DNA of 37,724 bases from NCBI GenBank assembly GCA_016223245.1, contig JACRPL010000021.1, positions 1-37,724 of the forward strand. Direction: 5' to 3'. Below the pieces are notes generated by a model. It was not told the origin of the DNA. It did not search any database and saw only the letters and a list, made by a program, of their open reading frames with translations. The first letter of the stretch is position 1; every line of letters begins with the position of its first letter. The position numbers were made by a program, and so were the translations under genes. Of the stretch, positions 15,334 to 21,766 are shown in pieces. The stretch is from Candidatus Saganbacteria bacterium. GTDB lineage: Bacteria > Margulisbacteria > WOR-1 > XYC2-FULL-46-14 > XYC2-FULL-37-10.

Positions 15334-16488
15334 ATGAAAAATTGGTTTTTTTTATTTGGTGTTTGGATCTTTATTGGAATTTTGATTTTTGGATTTGGGA
15401 TTTCTGTTCTCATAGCGGGTTGTGGCGAGAAAATTGCAACAACAACAACTACTACTACAATAAGTACAGCTACGACCACTAGTTCAACTACGGTAAGTAC
15501 GAGTACAACATCAACATCAACATCAACATCAACATCAACATCAACATCAACATCAACATCAACATCAACATCAACATCAACATCAACATCAACAAGTACT
15601 ACTACAACTACAAGTACAACGACAACAACACTACAAGGTTCTTTATGGACTCAGGCAACTGCGAGTGCGGATTTTACCTCGCGTGAAGGCCATTCGGCAT
15701 TGGTTTTTAGCAACAAGATGTGGGTACTCTGTGGGACAGCCAATGGTTCTTTAGTATCAGATGTTTGGAATTCTTCTGATGGGACAACATGGACGCAGTC
15801 AGCAACTGATGTTTTCCCAGCTCGAAGCAGTTTTGGTGCAGTATCGTTTGAAGGTAAAATGTGGGTATCTGGCGGGTATAATGCAGGTTCCTACGCCAAA
15901 AATGTTTGGTCTTCATCCGATGGAATCACTTGGACGCAAGCGACTGCTGAAGCGGCTTTTGGGAATAGAGGTTTGCATTCAATGATTGTTTTTAATAATA
16001 AAATGTGGGTAATAGGGGGTTATGGCACCCCAGCTAAAAATGACGTATGGTATTCAACTGATGGAATAACATGGACGCAGGCAACAGCAAATGCAGCATT
16101 TACCGGCAGGGGTGCACATGCAAGCGTTGTATTTAATAGTAAGATGTGGGTAATTGGAGGAAATACAACGGGTGTGACTACAAACGATGTTTGGTCTTCG
16201 GACGACGGAATAACATGGACGTCAGTTACTTCCAGAGCTGGCTTTAGTGCAAGGTATGGCCATACTGCGGTTACTTTTGACAGCAAAATGTGGGTGATTG
16301 GTGGATCCGGCAACAAAAAAGATGTTTGGTATTCAAGCGATGGCCTTACTTGGACGGAAGCCACGTCAGCAATAAATTCGGATGTACGCCAATTTTTAGG
16401 CGCAGTAGATTTCAACAGCAAATTATGGGTGATCGGCGGCGGATCAGGCGGCGCAGATTATAAAAATGATGTCTGGTGGACACAATAA
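15334..16488 (+). CDS. Lipoprotein with Ser-Thr repeat linker and kelch-like propeller
   Basis: An N-terminal hydrophobic segment ends in a lipobox, LIAGC (Cys30), so the protein is probably lipid-anchored. A low-complexity Ser/Thr stretch (about 36-99) follows, encoded in part by 14 exact TCAACA units. The rest is six repeats of about 46 residues with the pattern R..H..V.F..KMWVIGG......DVW.S.DG.TWT, as in kelch or galactose-oxidase-like beta-propellers, giving a probable six-blade propeller. AGGAGG lies 8 bases before the ATG. Pairing with the SLH porin suggests a surface or periplasmic binding role; no ligand can be named. Confidence 0.85.
   Translation: MKNWFFLFGVWIFIGILIFGFGISVLIAGCGEKIATTTTTTTISTATTTSSTTVSTSTTSTSTSTSTSTSTSTSTSTSTSTSTSTSTSTTTTTSTTTTTLQGSLWTQATASADFTSREGHSALVFSNKMWVLCGTANGSLVSDVWNSSDGTTWTQSATDVFPARSSFGAVSFEGKMWVSGGYNAGSYAKNVWSSSDGITWTQATAEAAFGNRGLHSMIVFNNKMWVIGGYGTPAKNDVWYSTDGITWTQATANAAFTGRGAHASVVFNSKMWVIGGNTTGVTTNDVWSSDDGITWTSVTSRAGFSARYGHTAVTFDSKMWVIGGSGNKKDVWYSSDGLTWTEATSAINSDVRQFLGAVDFNSKLWVIGGGSGGADYKNDVWWTQ
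15511..15594 (+). repeat. TCAACA hexanucleotide microsatellite, 14 units
   Basis: Fourteen perfect tandem TCAACA units encode alternating Ser-Thr within the lipoprotein linker. Each unit is six bases, so gain or loss keeps the reading frame. Confidence 0.97.
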
Positions 16489-16514
16489 CAGGACGAAGCG
16501 CGGCGGGTGGCGAT

Positions 16515-16545
16515 AGAGTGTGATATAATTACAATCGAGGTGGAT
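16515..16545 (+). promoter_or_regulatory. Promoter and ribosome-site block, copy 1
   Basis: This 31-base block is identical to 17057-17087. It holds an extended -10 (TG-A-TATAAT, hexamer 16524-16529) and the Shine-Dalgarno sequence GAGGTGG (16537-16543) before the antitoxin ATG at 16550. No clear -35 box is seen. Confidence 0.8.
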
Positions 16546-16549
16546 AAAA

Positions 16550-16741
16550 ATGTCTAAATTAAAAGAAAAATATATTACAAATGAAAAAGGACAAAAAGAA
16601 GCCGTGATCTTGAATGTGAGGACTTATGAAGAACTGCTGGAGGATTTGGAGGATCTATATACGATCGCCGATAGAAAAAAAGATAAAACAATTCCTCTTA
16701 TATCGGTTAAGAGGAGCTTGAAGCGCAGTGGCCTCTTATAA
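16550..16741 (+). CDS. Short RelB/Phd-like antitoxin
   Basis: The 63-residue protein has the pattern of small antitoxins that accompany RelE/ParE toxins: KEAVILNVRTYEELLEDLEDL, then a charged C-terminal region that usually wraps the toxin. It appears intact. It is expressed from the duplicated promoter block, and its end overlaps the toxin start by 14 bases. The family assignment is from pattern and position; the exact antitoxin class is uncertain. Confidence 0.7.
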   Translation: MSKLKEKYITNEKGQKEAVILNVRTYEELLEDLEDLYTIADRKKDKTIPLISVKRSLKRSGLL

Positions 16742-16946
16742 TGTAGAATTTAAGAAATCCGCCCTTAAAGACCTGAAAAAGATCGACAAGAGTTTCGTTG
16801 CTGGGATTTTTTCTAAGGTAGAAAACTTAGCGGAAAATCCACGGTCAACACAAAGCGTAAAGATAAAAGGAAGCGAAAACAGTTATAGGTTAAGGGTTGG
16901 AAATTACAGGATGAGACCGGTTAGCAACTCAGAAACCAGCGACTAA
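16728..16946 (+). pseudogene. RelE/ParE-type toxin, C-terminally truncated
   Basis: The gene starts with GTG at 16728, preceded by GAGGAG (16711-16716). The product follows the RelE/ParE pattern (YNVEFKKSALKDLKKI... then NSYRLRVGNYR). Intact proteins continue with a strand such as RVIYEI and a basic C-terminus carrying catalytic residues. Here, directly after GNYR (to 16910), the frame reads eleven unrelated residues and stops at 16944-16946. The break coincides with the left end of the palindromic element at 16913. It is therefore probably an inactive remnant, 72 residues against the usual 85-90. Confidence 0.75.
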
Positions 16947-17056
16947 ATCCCGATGTGGGAATCGGGACAAGCGTCGCGGTTTCCTCGTAGATTTTAGGAA
17001 CCGCGAGCCGTGCCTACCGGCAGGCAGGGTTCACTCGCAGGTTCCTAACTAGTCTC
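16913..17056. repeat. Palindromic (REP/MITE-like) element
   Basis: The ends GAGACCGGTTAG (16913-16924) and CTAACTAGTCTC (17045-17056) are inverted repeats matching at 10 of 12 bases. Inside are a perfect 7-bp hairpin (TCCCGAT / ATCGGGA), a larger hairpin (CGCGGTTTCCT / AGGAACCGCG) and a copy of the CCTACCGGCAGGCAGG palindrome (17013-17028) that recurs in the pilin genes. No transposase is encoded, and I see no clear target duplication. It fills the gap between the toxin remnant and the second promoter block. Confidence 0.65.
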
Positions 17057-17087
17057 AGAGTGTGATATAATTACAATCGAGGTGGAT
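17057..17087 (+). promoter_or_regulatory. Promoter and ribosome-site block, copy 2
   Basis: Identical over 31 bases to 16515-16545, with TG-A-TATAAT (hexamer 17066-17071) and GAGGTGG (17079-17085) before hicB. It abuts the right end of the palindromic element. Confidence 0.8.
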
Positions 17088-17091
17088 TAAA

Positions 17092-17340
17092 ATGAAAAAG
17101 CATACAAAAATCTTTAAATACAGCGCTGTTTTTGAACCGGCAGAAGAGGGAGGATATGTGGTGACTATCCCGGCTTTGCCTGGCTGCGTTACTCAAGGGG
17201 AAACTTTTGAAGAAGCAAAAGCTATGGCAAAAGATGCCATAAAAGGTTATATTGCCGTTTTAAAAGAAGATAATGAGCCAATTCCGATCGAAAGCGATGA
17301 ACACATTGAAACAACAATACTTGTTCCGATCTCAGCGTAA
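17092..17340 (+). CDS. hicB: HicB antitoxin
   Basis: The 82-residue protein has the HicB pseudo-RNase-H-like pattern: FEPAEEGGYVVTIPALPGCVTQGETFEEA followed in family fashion by KDAIKGYI, here divided over residues 15-55. It neutralises HicA and usually represses the operon. GAGGTGG precedes the ATG. hicA follows 12 bases later. The order antitoxin-toxin is the reverse of the E. coli hicAB order but common. Confidence 0.9.
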   Translation: MKKHTKIFKYSAVFEPAEEGGYVVTIPALPGCVTQGETFEEAKAMAKDAIKGYIAVLKEDNEPIPIESDEHIETTILVPISA

Positions 17341-17352
17341 CTTGAATATTTT

Positions 17353-17583
17353 ATGAATCATAAATTGCCCAGCCTCAAAGGGAAAGAAGTTGTAAGGGCC
17401 CTTAAAAAAGCAGGTTTTGTTGAGAGAAGAACTACCGGCAGCCATTGCATTTTAAAAAATCCATCGTCAAATAAAATTGTCCCGGTTCCTATCCATGGAT
17501 CAAAAGATATTAAGCGCGGCACTTTGTTTAGCATCATAAAACAAGCAGATATGACCATTGAAGAATTCATCGATTTATTATAA
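17353..17583 (+). CDS. hicA: HicA mRNA interferase toxin
   Basis: The 76-residue protein has the small double-stranded-RNA-binding-like fold of HicA, with the catalytic histidine in TTGSHCIL (His31), then VPVPIHGSKDIKRGTLFSII and the C-terminal ADMTIEEF. HicA cleaves mRNA in translation. It looks complete. The biotin ligase gene starts inside its last codons in another frame. Confidence 0.92.
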   Translation: MNHKLPSLKGKEVVRALKKAGFVERRTTGSHCILKNPSSNKIVPVPIHGSKDIKRGTLFSIIKQADMTIEEFIDLL

Positions 17584-18079
17584 ATTAAAGCATTTCCAAC
17601 AAATCAATTCCACCCAGGACGAGGCTCGGCGTATTGCCGATTCTGCCGAAGAAGGGACAGTGATCCTTGCTGAAGAGCAAACTAAGGGCAGGGGTAAGCC
17701 CGGGAGTTCTTGGTTTTCACCAGTTGGCGGGCTTTATTTTTCGATCATCCTCAAGCCGAACAAAGAAATCTCTGATCTTCTTTTTATCACAAAAATGACC
17801 GCCGATGTTATTGTAGATCTATTGGAAAAATATCATTTACAGGCCGAAATAAAACTACCGAACGATGTTCTGGTCAACGGAAAAAAGATCTGCGGGATAT
17901 TAACCGAAAAAATAAGTAAGGCTCTTCTTATCGGGATAGGTATCAATCTCAATATTTCTGGATTTCCGACTGGTCTTAACGCAACCTCAACCCTGCTTCA
18001 AACTGGGAAAAAAACAGACCTCAATTGGTTCCTAAGCGAATTTCTGGATAAGTTTTACGAAAAATATGGTATAATTTAA
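17558..18079 (+). CDS. birA: Biotin-protein ligase, short form
   Basis: The enzyme attaches biotin to carrier proteins such as acetyl-CoA carboxylase. The 173 residues cover the catalytic domain: INSTQDEARR, the GRGKPGSSW biotinyl-AMP loop, LYFSIILKP and the catalytic-lysine motif KLPNDVLVNGKKICGIL, ending with IGIGINLN. There is no N-terminal helix-turn-helix, so it is not a BirA-type repressor, and the small C-terminal beta domain found in most ligases is missing. The likely start is TTG at 17558, overlapping hicA by 26 bases, because the following residues (YYKLKHFQQINST) match the family start. A -10 box for aroH lies in its 3' end. Confidence 0.85.
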   Translation: MKNSSIYYKLKHFQQINSTQDEARRIADSAEEGTVILAEEQTKGRGKPGSSWFSPVGGLYFSIILKPNKEISDLLFITKMTADVIVDLLEKYHLQAEIKLPNDVLVNGKKICGILTEKISKALLIGIGINLNISGFPTGLNATSTLLQTGKKTDLNWFLSEFLDKFYEKYGII

Positions 18080-18081
18080 TC
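18067..18081 (+). promoter_or_regulatory. Extended -10 promoter giving a leaderless aroH transcript
   Basis: TG-G-TATAAT has its hexamer at 18070-18075. Counting seven bases places the start site at 18082, the A of the aroH ATG. No Shine-Dalgarno sequence and no clear -35 box are present. Confidence 0.55.
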
Positions 18082-18441
18082 ATGTTGCGCGGTATCCGTG
18101 GAGCGATTACAGTCAAAAAAAATTCTGTGGAGGAAATACTCTCCGCTACTGAAAAGCTATTGAAAGAGATCATTAAGGCTAATAGCATTTCTATCCATGA
18201 CATCGCTTCAGCATTTTTCACTTCAACTTCAGACCTTGATGCCGAGTTTCCCGCAAAAGCGGCTAGGCTTATGGGCTGGGTGAATGTCCCATTGCTCTGC
18301 GCTTGCGAAATAAGCGTTCCGCAAAGCCTAAAAAGATGCATCAGGGCGCTTATACTGCTTAACAGCGACAAGCAGCAGAAAGATATTAAAAATATCTACC
18401 TTGAGGGCGCTATTACATTGAGGGAGGATCTTGAAGAATGA
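18082..18441 (+). CDS. aroH: Chorismate mutase, AroH type
   Basis: The 119-residue protein matches the monofunctional Bacillus-type chorismate mutase, which converts chorismate to prephenate for Phe and Tyr synthesis. Key residues of the B. subtilis enzyme are kept with an offset of -1 or -2: Arg6 in RGIRGAITV (Arg7), Cys73 and Glu76 in [11 protein letters not shown] (Cys75, Glu78), and Arg88 in KRCIRAL (Arg90). It overlaps aroF by 4 bases, so both are cotranslated. The start lacks a ribosome site and sits at the predicted transcript start. Confidence 0.93.
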   Translation: MLRGIRGAITVKKNSVEEILSATEKLLKEIIKANSISIHDIASAFFTSTSDLDAEFPAKAARLMGWVNVPLLCACEISVPQSLKRCIRALILLNSDKQQKDIKNIYLEGAITLREDLEE

Positions 18442-19457
18442 TTATTATAATGAAGCCTACGGCGACCGAAGAGCAGATAAGCCACATCGTTGAAAAATTA
18501 AAAAAACACGGGTTCGGCACCCATATAAGCAAGGGGATTGAACGTACGGTTATAGGTGCGATCGGCGACAAGAGCGCTATCGAGCTTGAAACGATCCAAA
18601 TGCTTCCCGGAGTTTCAGAAATTGTTCCGATCAGGAAGCCTTATAAACTTGTTAGCCGCGAGTTTAAAGTCGAAGATTCACAGATCAAGATCACAAAAGA
18701 TGTTTTTGTGGGGTCTAAGCATCCGATATTTGTTATGGCAGGGCCGTGTTCGGTCGAAAGCCGCGAGCAAATAATCGAGACCGCTATCGCTGTTAAAAAA
18801 GCAGGGGCGCGCGCGCTGCGAGGCGGGGCTTTTAAGCCAAGAACTTCACCTTACAGCTTTCAAGGAATGGGGGAAGAAGGCCTCAAACTTTTGGCCGAAG
18901 CCCGTGATAAAACAGGGCTTCCGATAGTTACCGAAGCCATGGATACAAGAGAAGTAGCTTTGGTCGCCAAATATTCCGACATTGTTCAGATCGGCGCAAG
19001 GAATATGCAGAACTTTTCATTGTTAAAAGAAGTCGGAAAAACGGGCAAGCCCGTTCTTCTCAAAAGAGGATCAGGGTCTACGATCGAAGAATTGCTCATG
19101 TCCGCGGAATATATTATGTCCGAAGGGAACCACAATGTAATGCTTTGCGAGAGAGGGATCAGGACTATCGAAACATATACGAGAAACACTTTGGACTTGG
19201 CGGCGGTTCCTGTCATCAAAAAATTAAGCCACTTGCCTGTTATTATCGATCCAAGCCATGGCACGGGCAAATGGGATCTAGTTATCCCAATGGCGCAAGC
19301 TGCTGTTGCCGCGGGATGTGATGGCCTTATGATCGAAGTTCATCCAAATCCTGAAGATGCGATGTCCGACGGGCCGCAGTCTTTAAGGCCGGATAAATTC
19401 GAAGAACTTATGAGGAAGATATCTTCGGTTGCGAAAGCTGTTGGTCGAGTAGTGTGA
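18438..19457 (+). CDS. aroF: DAHP synthase with N-terminal ferredoxin-like regulatory domain
   Basis: The enzyme condenses phosphoenolpyruvate and erythrose 4-phosphate to DAHP, the first step of the shikimate pathway. The 339 residues comprise a ferredoxin-like domain (about 1-70) that gives Tyr/Phe feedback control in the Thermotoga-type enzyme, and a TIM barrel with metal ligands in GPCSVES (Cys104) and DPSHGTG (His274); LKRGSGST and RTIETYTRN are also typical. It overlaps aroH by 4 bases and precedes the MNT gene by one base. Grouping with chorismate mutase points to control of aromatic amino-acid flow. Confidence 0.95.
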   Translation: MIIIMKPTATEEQISHIVEKLKKHGFGTHISKGIERTVIGAIGDKSAIELETIQMLPGVSEIVPIRKPYKLVSREFKVEDSQIKITKDVFVGSKHPIFVMAGPCSVESREQIIETAIAVKKAGARALRGGAFKPRTSPYSFQGMGEEGLKLLAEARDKTGLPIVTEAMDTREVALVAKYSDIVQIGARNMQNFSLLKEVGKTGKPVLLKRGSGSTIEELLMSAEYIMSEGNHNVMLCERGIRTIETYTRNTLDLAAVPVIKKLSHLPVIIDPSHGTGKWDLVIPMAQAAVAAGCDGLMIEVHPNPEDAMSDGPQSLRPDKFEELMRKISSVAKAVGRVV

Positions 19458-19458
19458 T

Positions 19459-19869
19459 ATGAAAAATACAAATAAATTATTTAGCAAGTTTCCTATTATT
19501 GCTGTGTATTTATTTGGATCTAAGGCGGCAAAAAAGAGAACTAGTCCGATCAGCGATTATGATTTTGGAGTGCTTCTTTCTAAAAAGGCAGCGAAATCCT
19601 CATATCTTGATATTAAGTTGAAACTAACGGCAGAATTGGTTGGAGCTGCTGCGTGCGATCATGTCGACGTTGTTTTGCTGAACGAAGCGCCATTGCTATT
19701 AAAATATGAAATAATAAAAAACGGGAAACTTATTTATGATAATAACTCGGTTAAAAGGGCGCAGCTATTATTTGAGACATTAAGGGAATATCTTGACTGG
19801 GATTATCTGCAAAAGATCATGTCAAAATCTCTTATTAAACGAACAGCTTTAAAAGGCTTAAATGTTTAA
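19459..19869 (+). CDS. mntA: MNT-type nucleotidyltransferase antitoxin
   Basis: The 136-residue protein is a minimal nucleotidyltransferase with the motif LFGSKAAKKRTSPISDYDFGV (Gly20-Ser21, Asp33 and Asp35). In the studied MntA-HepT pair, MntA adds AMP to the HEPN toxin and silences it. It starts one base after the aroF stop, without a clear ribosome site, and overlaps the HEPN gene by 8 bases. The pair therefore rides on the aromatic-amino-acid operon. The product is a likely antitoxin; a free-standing nucleotidyltransferase is the alternative. Confidence 0.85.
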   Translation: MKNTNKLFSKFPIIAVYLFGSKAAKKRTSPISDYDFGVLLSKKAAKSSYLDIKLKLTAELVGAAACDHVDVVLLNEAPLLLKYEIIKNGKLIYDNNSVKRAQLLFETLREYLDWDYLQKIMSKSLIKRTALKGLNV

Positions 19870-20281
19870 TCTAAATACTTTCGCAAAGCACTTGGATGAA
19901 TTAGGCAAATATTTAAAGTACTTAAAGATCCTGCAAAAACATAATAAAGAATCCGCAGTTAATAATTGGCAGGTCTATGGCCTTATCGAAAGGTATTTGC
20001 ATTTGTCTATCGAATGCTGTTTCAGTTTGGGGGAGCAAGTTATAAGTAATTATGGGCTTCGCTTGCCAAGCGATTACAACGATATCATAAATATTTTATG
20101 CGAAAACAAAGTGATATCCAAAAAATTGGCAAAAGATCTTGAAGGGATAGCCGGTTTCAGGAATATTTTAGTCCATGGTTATGCTAAAATCGACAGGGAA
20201 TTGGTTTATAAGCATCTCAAAAACGATCTTTCCAAACTAAACAGTTTTGCAAAAAGCCTAGCGGCTTATGTTAAGGTTTAG
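19862..20281 (+). CDS. hepT: HEPN-domain (HepT/DUF86) RNase toxin
   Basis: The 139-residue helical protein carries the HEPN RNase motif R-x4-H-x-Y in GFRNILVHGY (Arg100, His105, Tyr107). The Tyr is the residue AMPylated by MntA in the characterised system. It overlaps mntA by 8 bases and hflX tail to tail by 4 bases. The motif appears intact, so the toxin should be active. Confidence 0.9.
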   Translation: MFNLNTFAKHLDELGKYLKYLKILQKHNKESAVNNWQVYGLIERYLHLSIECCFSLGEQVISNYGLRLPSDYNDIINILCENKVISKKLAKDLEGIAGFRNILVHGYAKIDRELVYKHLKNDLSKLNSFAKSLAAYVKV

Positions 20282-21351
20282 TGCGAAATCTGCTCATCGA
20301 GTAGTGTAATGAGTTCTGTTTGGCTTTCTTTATCAAGAGCGGAAATAAAAGAGTAAGGCTTGAATTTTTCCGCGAATTTCTTAAGAGCGGCCAAGTTTTC
20401 CAATTTATCTATCTTGTTAAAGACAGTAATTATCGGCTTCGAATAGATTTTTAGTTCCTCAAGTACATCATATACCGCTTCCATTTGGTCTTCTTTATAA
20501 GGCGACGAAGCGTCGACCACATGAAGCAGGACATCGGCCTCGATTGTTTCTTCCAGCGTCGCATGGAAAGCCGAAACCAAATTGTGCGGAAGTTTTCTGA
20601 TAAAGCCGACAGTATCTGTCAATAGCGCGACTTTGCCCGATGGGAGATATATCCTGCGTGTTACCGGATCAAGGGTCGCGAATAGTTTATCCTGCGTCAA
20701 TAAATTCGATTTTGAAAGCATATTCATCAAAGTCGATTTGCCCGCGTTAGTATAACCTATAAGCGAGATAGTTTTAATTTCGGAAGATTTCCTTTTTTGG
20801 CGCAAAAGCTTGCGGCTTTCGCTCACTTTTTTTAACTCATGCTTTAATTTCGAAATTTCGGCATTAATTCTTCTTCGGTCGACTTCCAGTTTTGTTTCCC
20901 CGGGGCCTCTTGTCCCTATGCCCCCGCCTAATCTTGAAAGTTCTATCCCGTGGCCGGAAAGCCTGGTCAACCTGTATTCAGCTTGAGCTAATGCAACCTG
21001 GAGTTTTCCTTCCCTCGAATGCGCGTGCTGTGCGAATATATCCAAGATCAGTTCCGTACGGTTGATCACTTTTATTCCGAGGAAATTTTCCAGGTTCCTT
21101 GTCTGGGAGGCGTGGATATCATGGTCGAAAATGATAAGATCGGCTTCTTTTTTTTCGCAAAGCTCTTTTAGCTCGCTGACTTTGCCTTCGCCCAAGAAAT
21201 ATTTAACGTCGGGACGCTCCCTGTTCTGCGTTAAAACGTCGAGGACAAAAGCGTCCGCCGTGCGCGCCAATTGTTTTAATTCATTGAGGGATTCGTCGAG
21301 AGAAATTCTTTCGGATTTGAGCTTTACGGAGACCAAGATGGCTTTTTCCAT
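20278..21351 (-). CDS. hflX: Ribosome-associated GTPase HflX
   Basis: HflX splits stalled ribosomes under stress. The 357 residues contain the N-terminal HflX domain (LGEGKVSEL, IFDHDIHASQTRNLE), the glycine-rich segment RLGGGIGTRGPGE (140-152), then the G domain with G1 GYTNAGKS (199-206), G3 DTVG (246-249) and G4 NKID (312-315), and SALDK as G5. It ends soon after G5, so the short C-terminal domain of longer HflX proteins is missing. A minus-strand extended -10 (TG-T-TATAAT, 21371-21366) predicts a leader of about 8 bases without a ribosome site. Confidence 0.94.
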   Translation of the reverse strand: MEKAILVSVKLKSERISLDESLNELKQLARTADAFVLDVLTQNRERPDVKYFLGEGKVSELKELCEKKEADLIIFDHDIHASQTRNLENFLGIKVINRTELILDIFAQHAHSREGKLQVALAQAEYRLTRLSGHGIELSRLGGGIGTRGPGETKLEVDRRRINAEISKLKHELKKVSESRKLLRQKRKSSEIKTISLIGYTNAGKSTLMNMLSKSNLLTQDKLFATLDPVTRRIYLPSGKVALLTDTVGFIRKLPHNLVSAFHATLEETIEADVLLHVVDASSPYKEDQMEAVYDVLEELKIYSKPIITVFNKIDKLENLAALKKFAEKFKPYSFISALDKESQTELITLLDEQISH

Positions 21352-21380
21352 TTGAATATGGTTTGATTATAACATATAAT
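21352..21380. promoter_or_regulatory. Divergent promoter region hflX / receiver protein
   Basis: On the plus strand TTGAAT (21352-21357), a 17-base spacer and TATAAT (21375-21380) place the start near 21387, two bases before the ATG at 21389. On the minus strand TATAAT (21371-21366, with TGT before it) serves hflX. The two promoters overlap. Confidence 0.65.
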
Positions 21381-21388
21381 CATCGTGT

Positions 21389-21766
21389 ATGGCTAAAATA
21401 TTGATCATTGAGGACGAAAAAGACACGGTTTCGGCTCTTTCCATCCGGCTGAAGGCGTCAGGCTATGAGGTATTAGCCGCGTACGACGGGATTGAGGGCC
21501 TTGACATGGCTCGAAATGAACATCCAGATGCGATCCTTTTGGATATCATGCTTCCAAAGCTCGACGGATACAAAGTCAGCCGAATGCTCAAGTTCGACGA
21601 AAAATACAAATCTATCCCTATAATAATCGTGACGGCAAAATCTGATGAATCCCAGAGAAGGATGGGCGCCGAGGTCGGCGCCGACGCGTATATCGCAAAG
21701 CCCTTTAACCCCGAAGAATTGATGAACAAGCTCAAGGAAGTCCTGGCGCAAAAAAAGGAAAATTGA
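21389..21766 (+). CDS. Single-domain response regulator receiver (CheY/PilH-like)
   Basis: The 125 residues are one receiver domain with acidic pocket Glu8/Asp9, phospho-acceptor Asp52 (LLDIMLPKLDG), Thr82 and Lys104 (YIAKPF). There is no output domain. Its stop overlaps the pilB start, so it belongs to the pilus operon, where such receivers (PilG/PilH type) relay signals to the pilus motor. The partner kinase is not in the window. No ribosome site; a nearly leaderless transcript is predicted. Confidence 0.9.
   Translation: MAKILIIEDEKDTVSALSIRLKASGYEVLAAYDGIEGLDMARNEHPDAILLDIMLPKLDGYKVSRMLKFDEKYKSIPIIIVTAKSDESQRRMGAEVGADAYIAKPFNPEELMNKLKEVLAQKKEN

Noticed and set aside
15511-15594. CRISPR-like repeat array
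   Set aside because: The units are contiguous hexamers without spacers inside a coding frame; it is a microsatellite.
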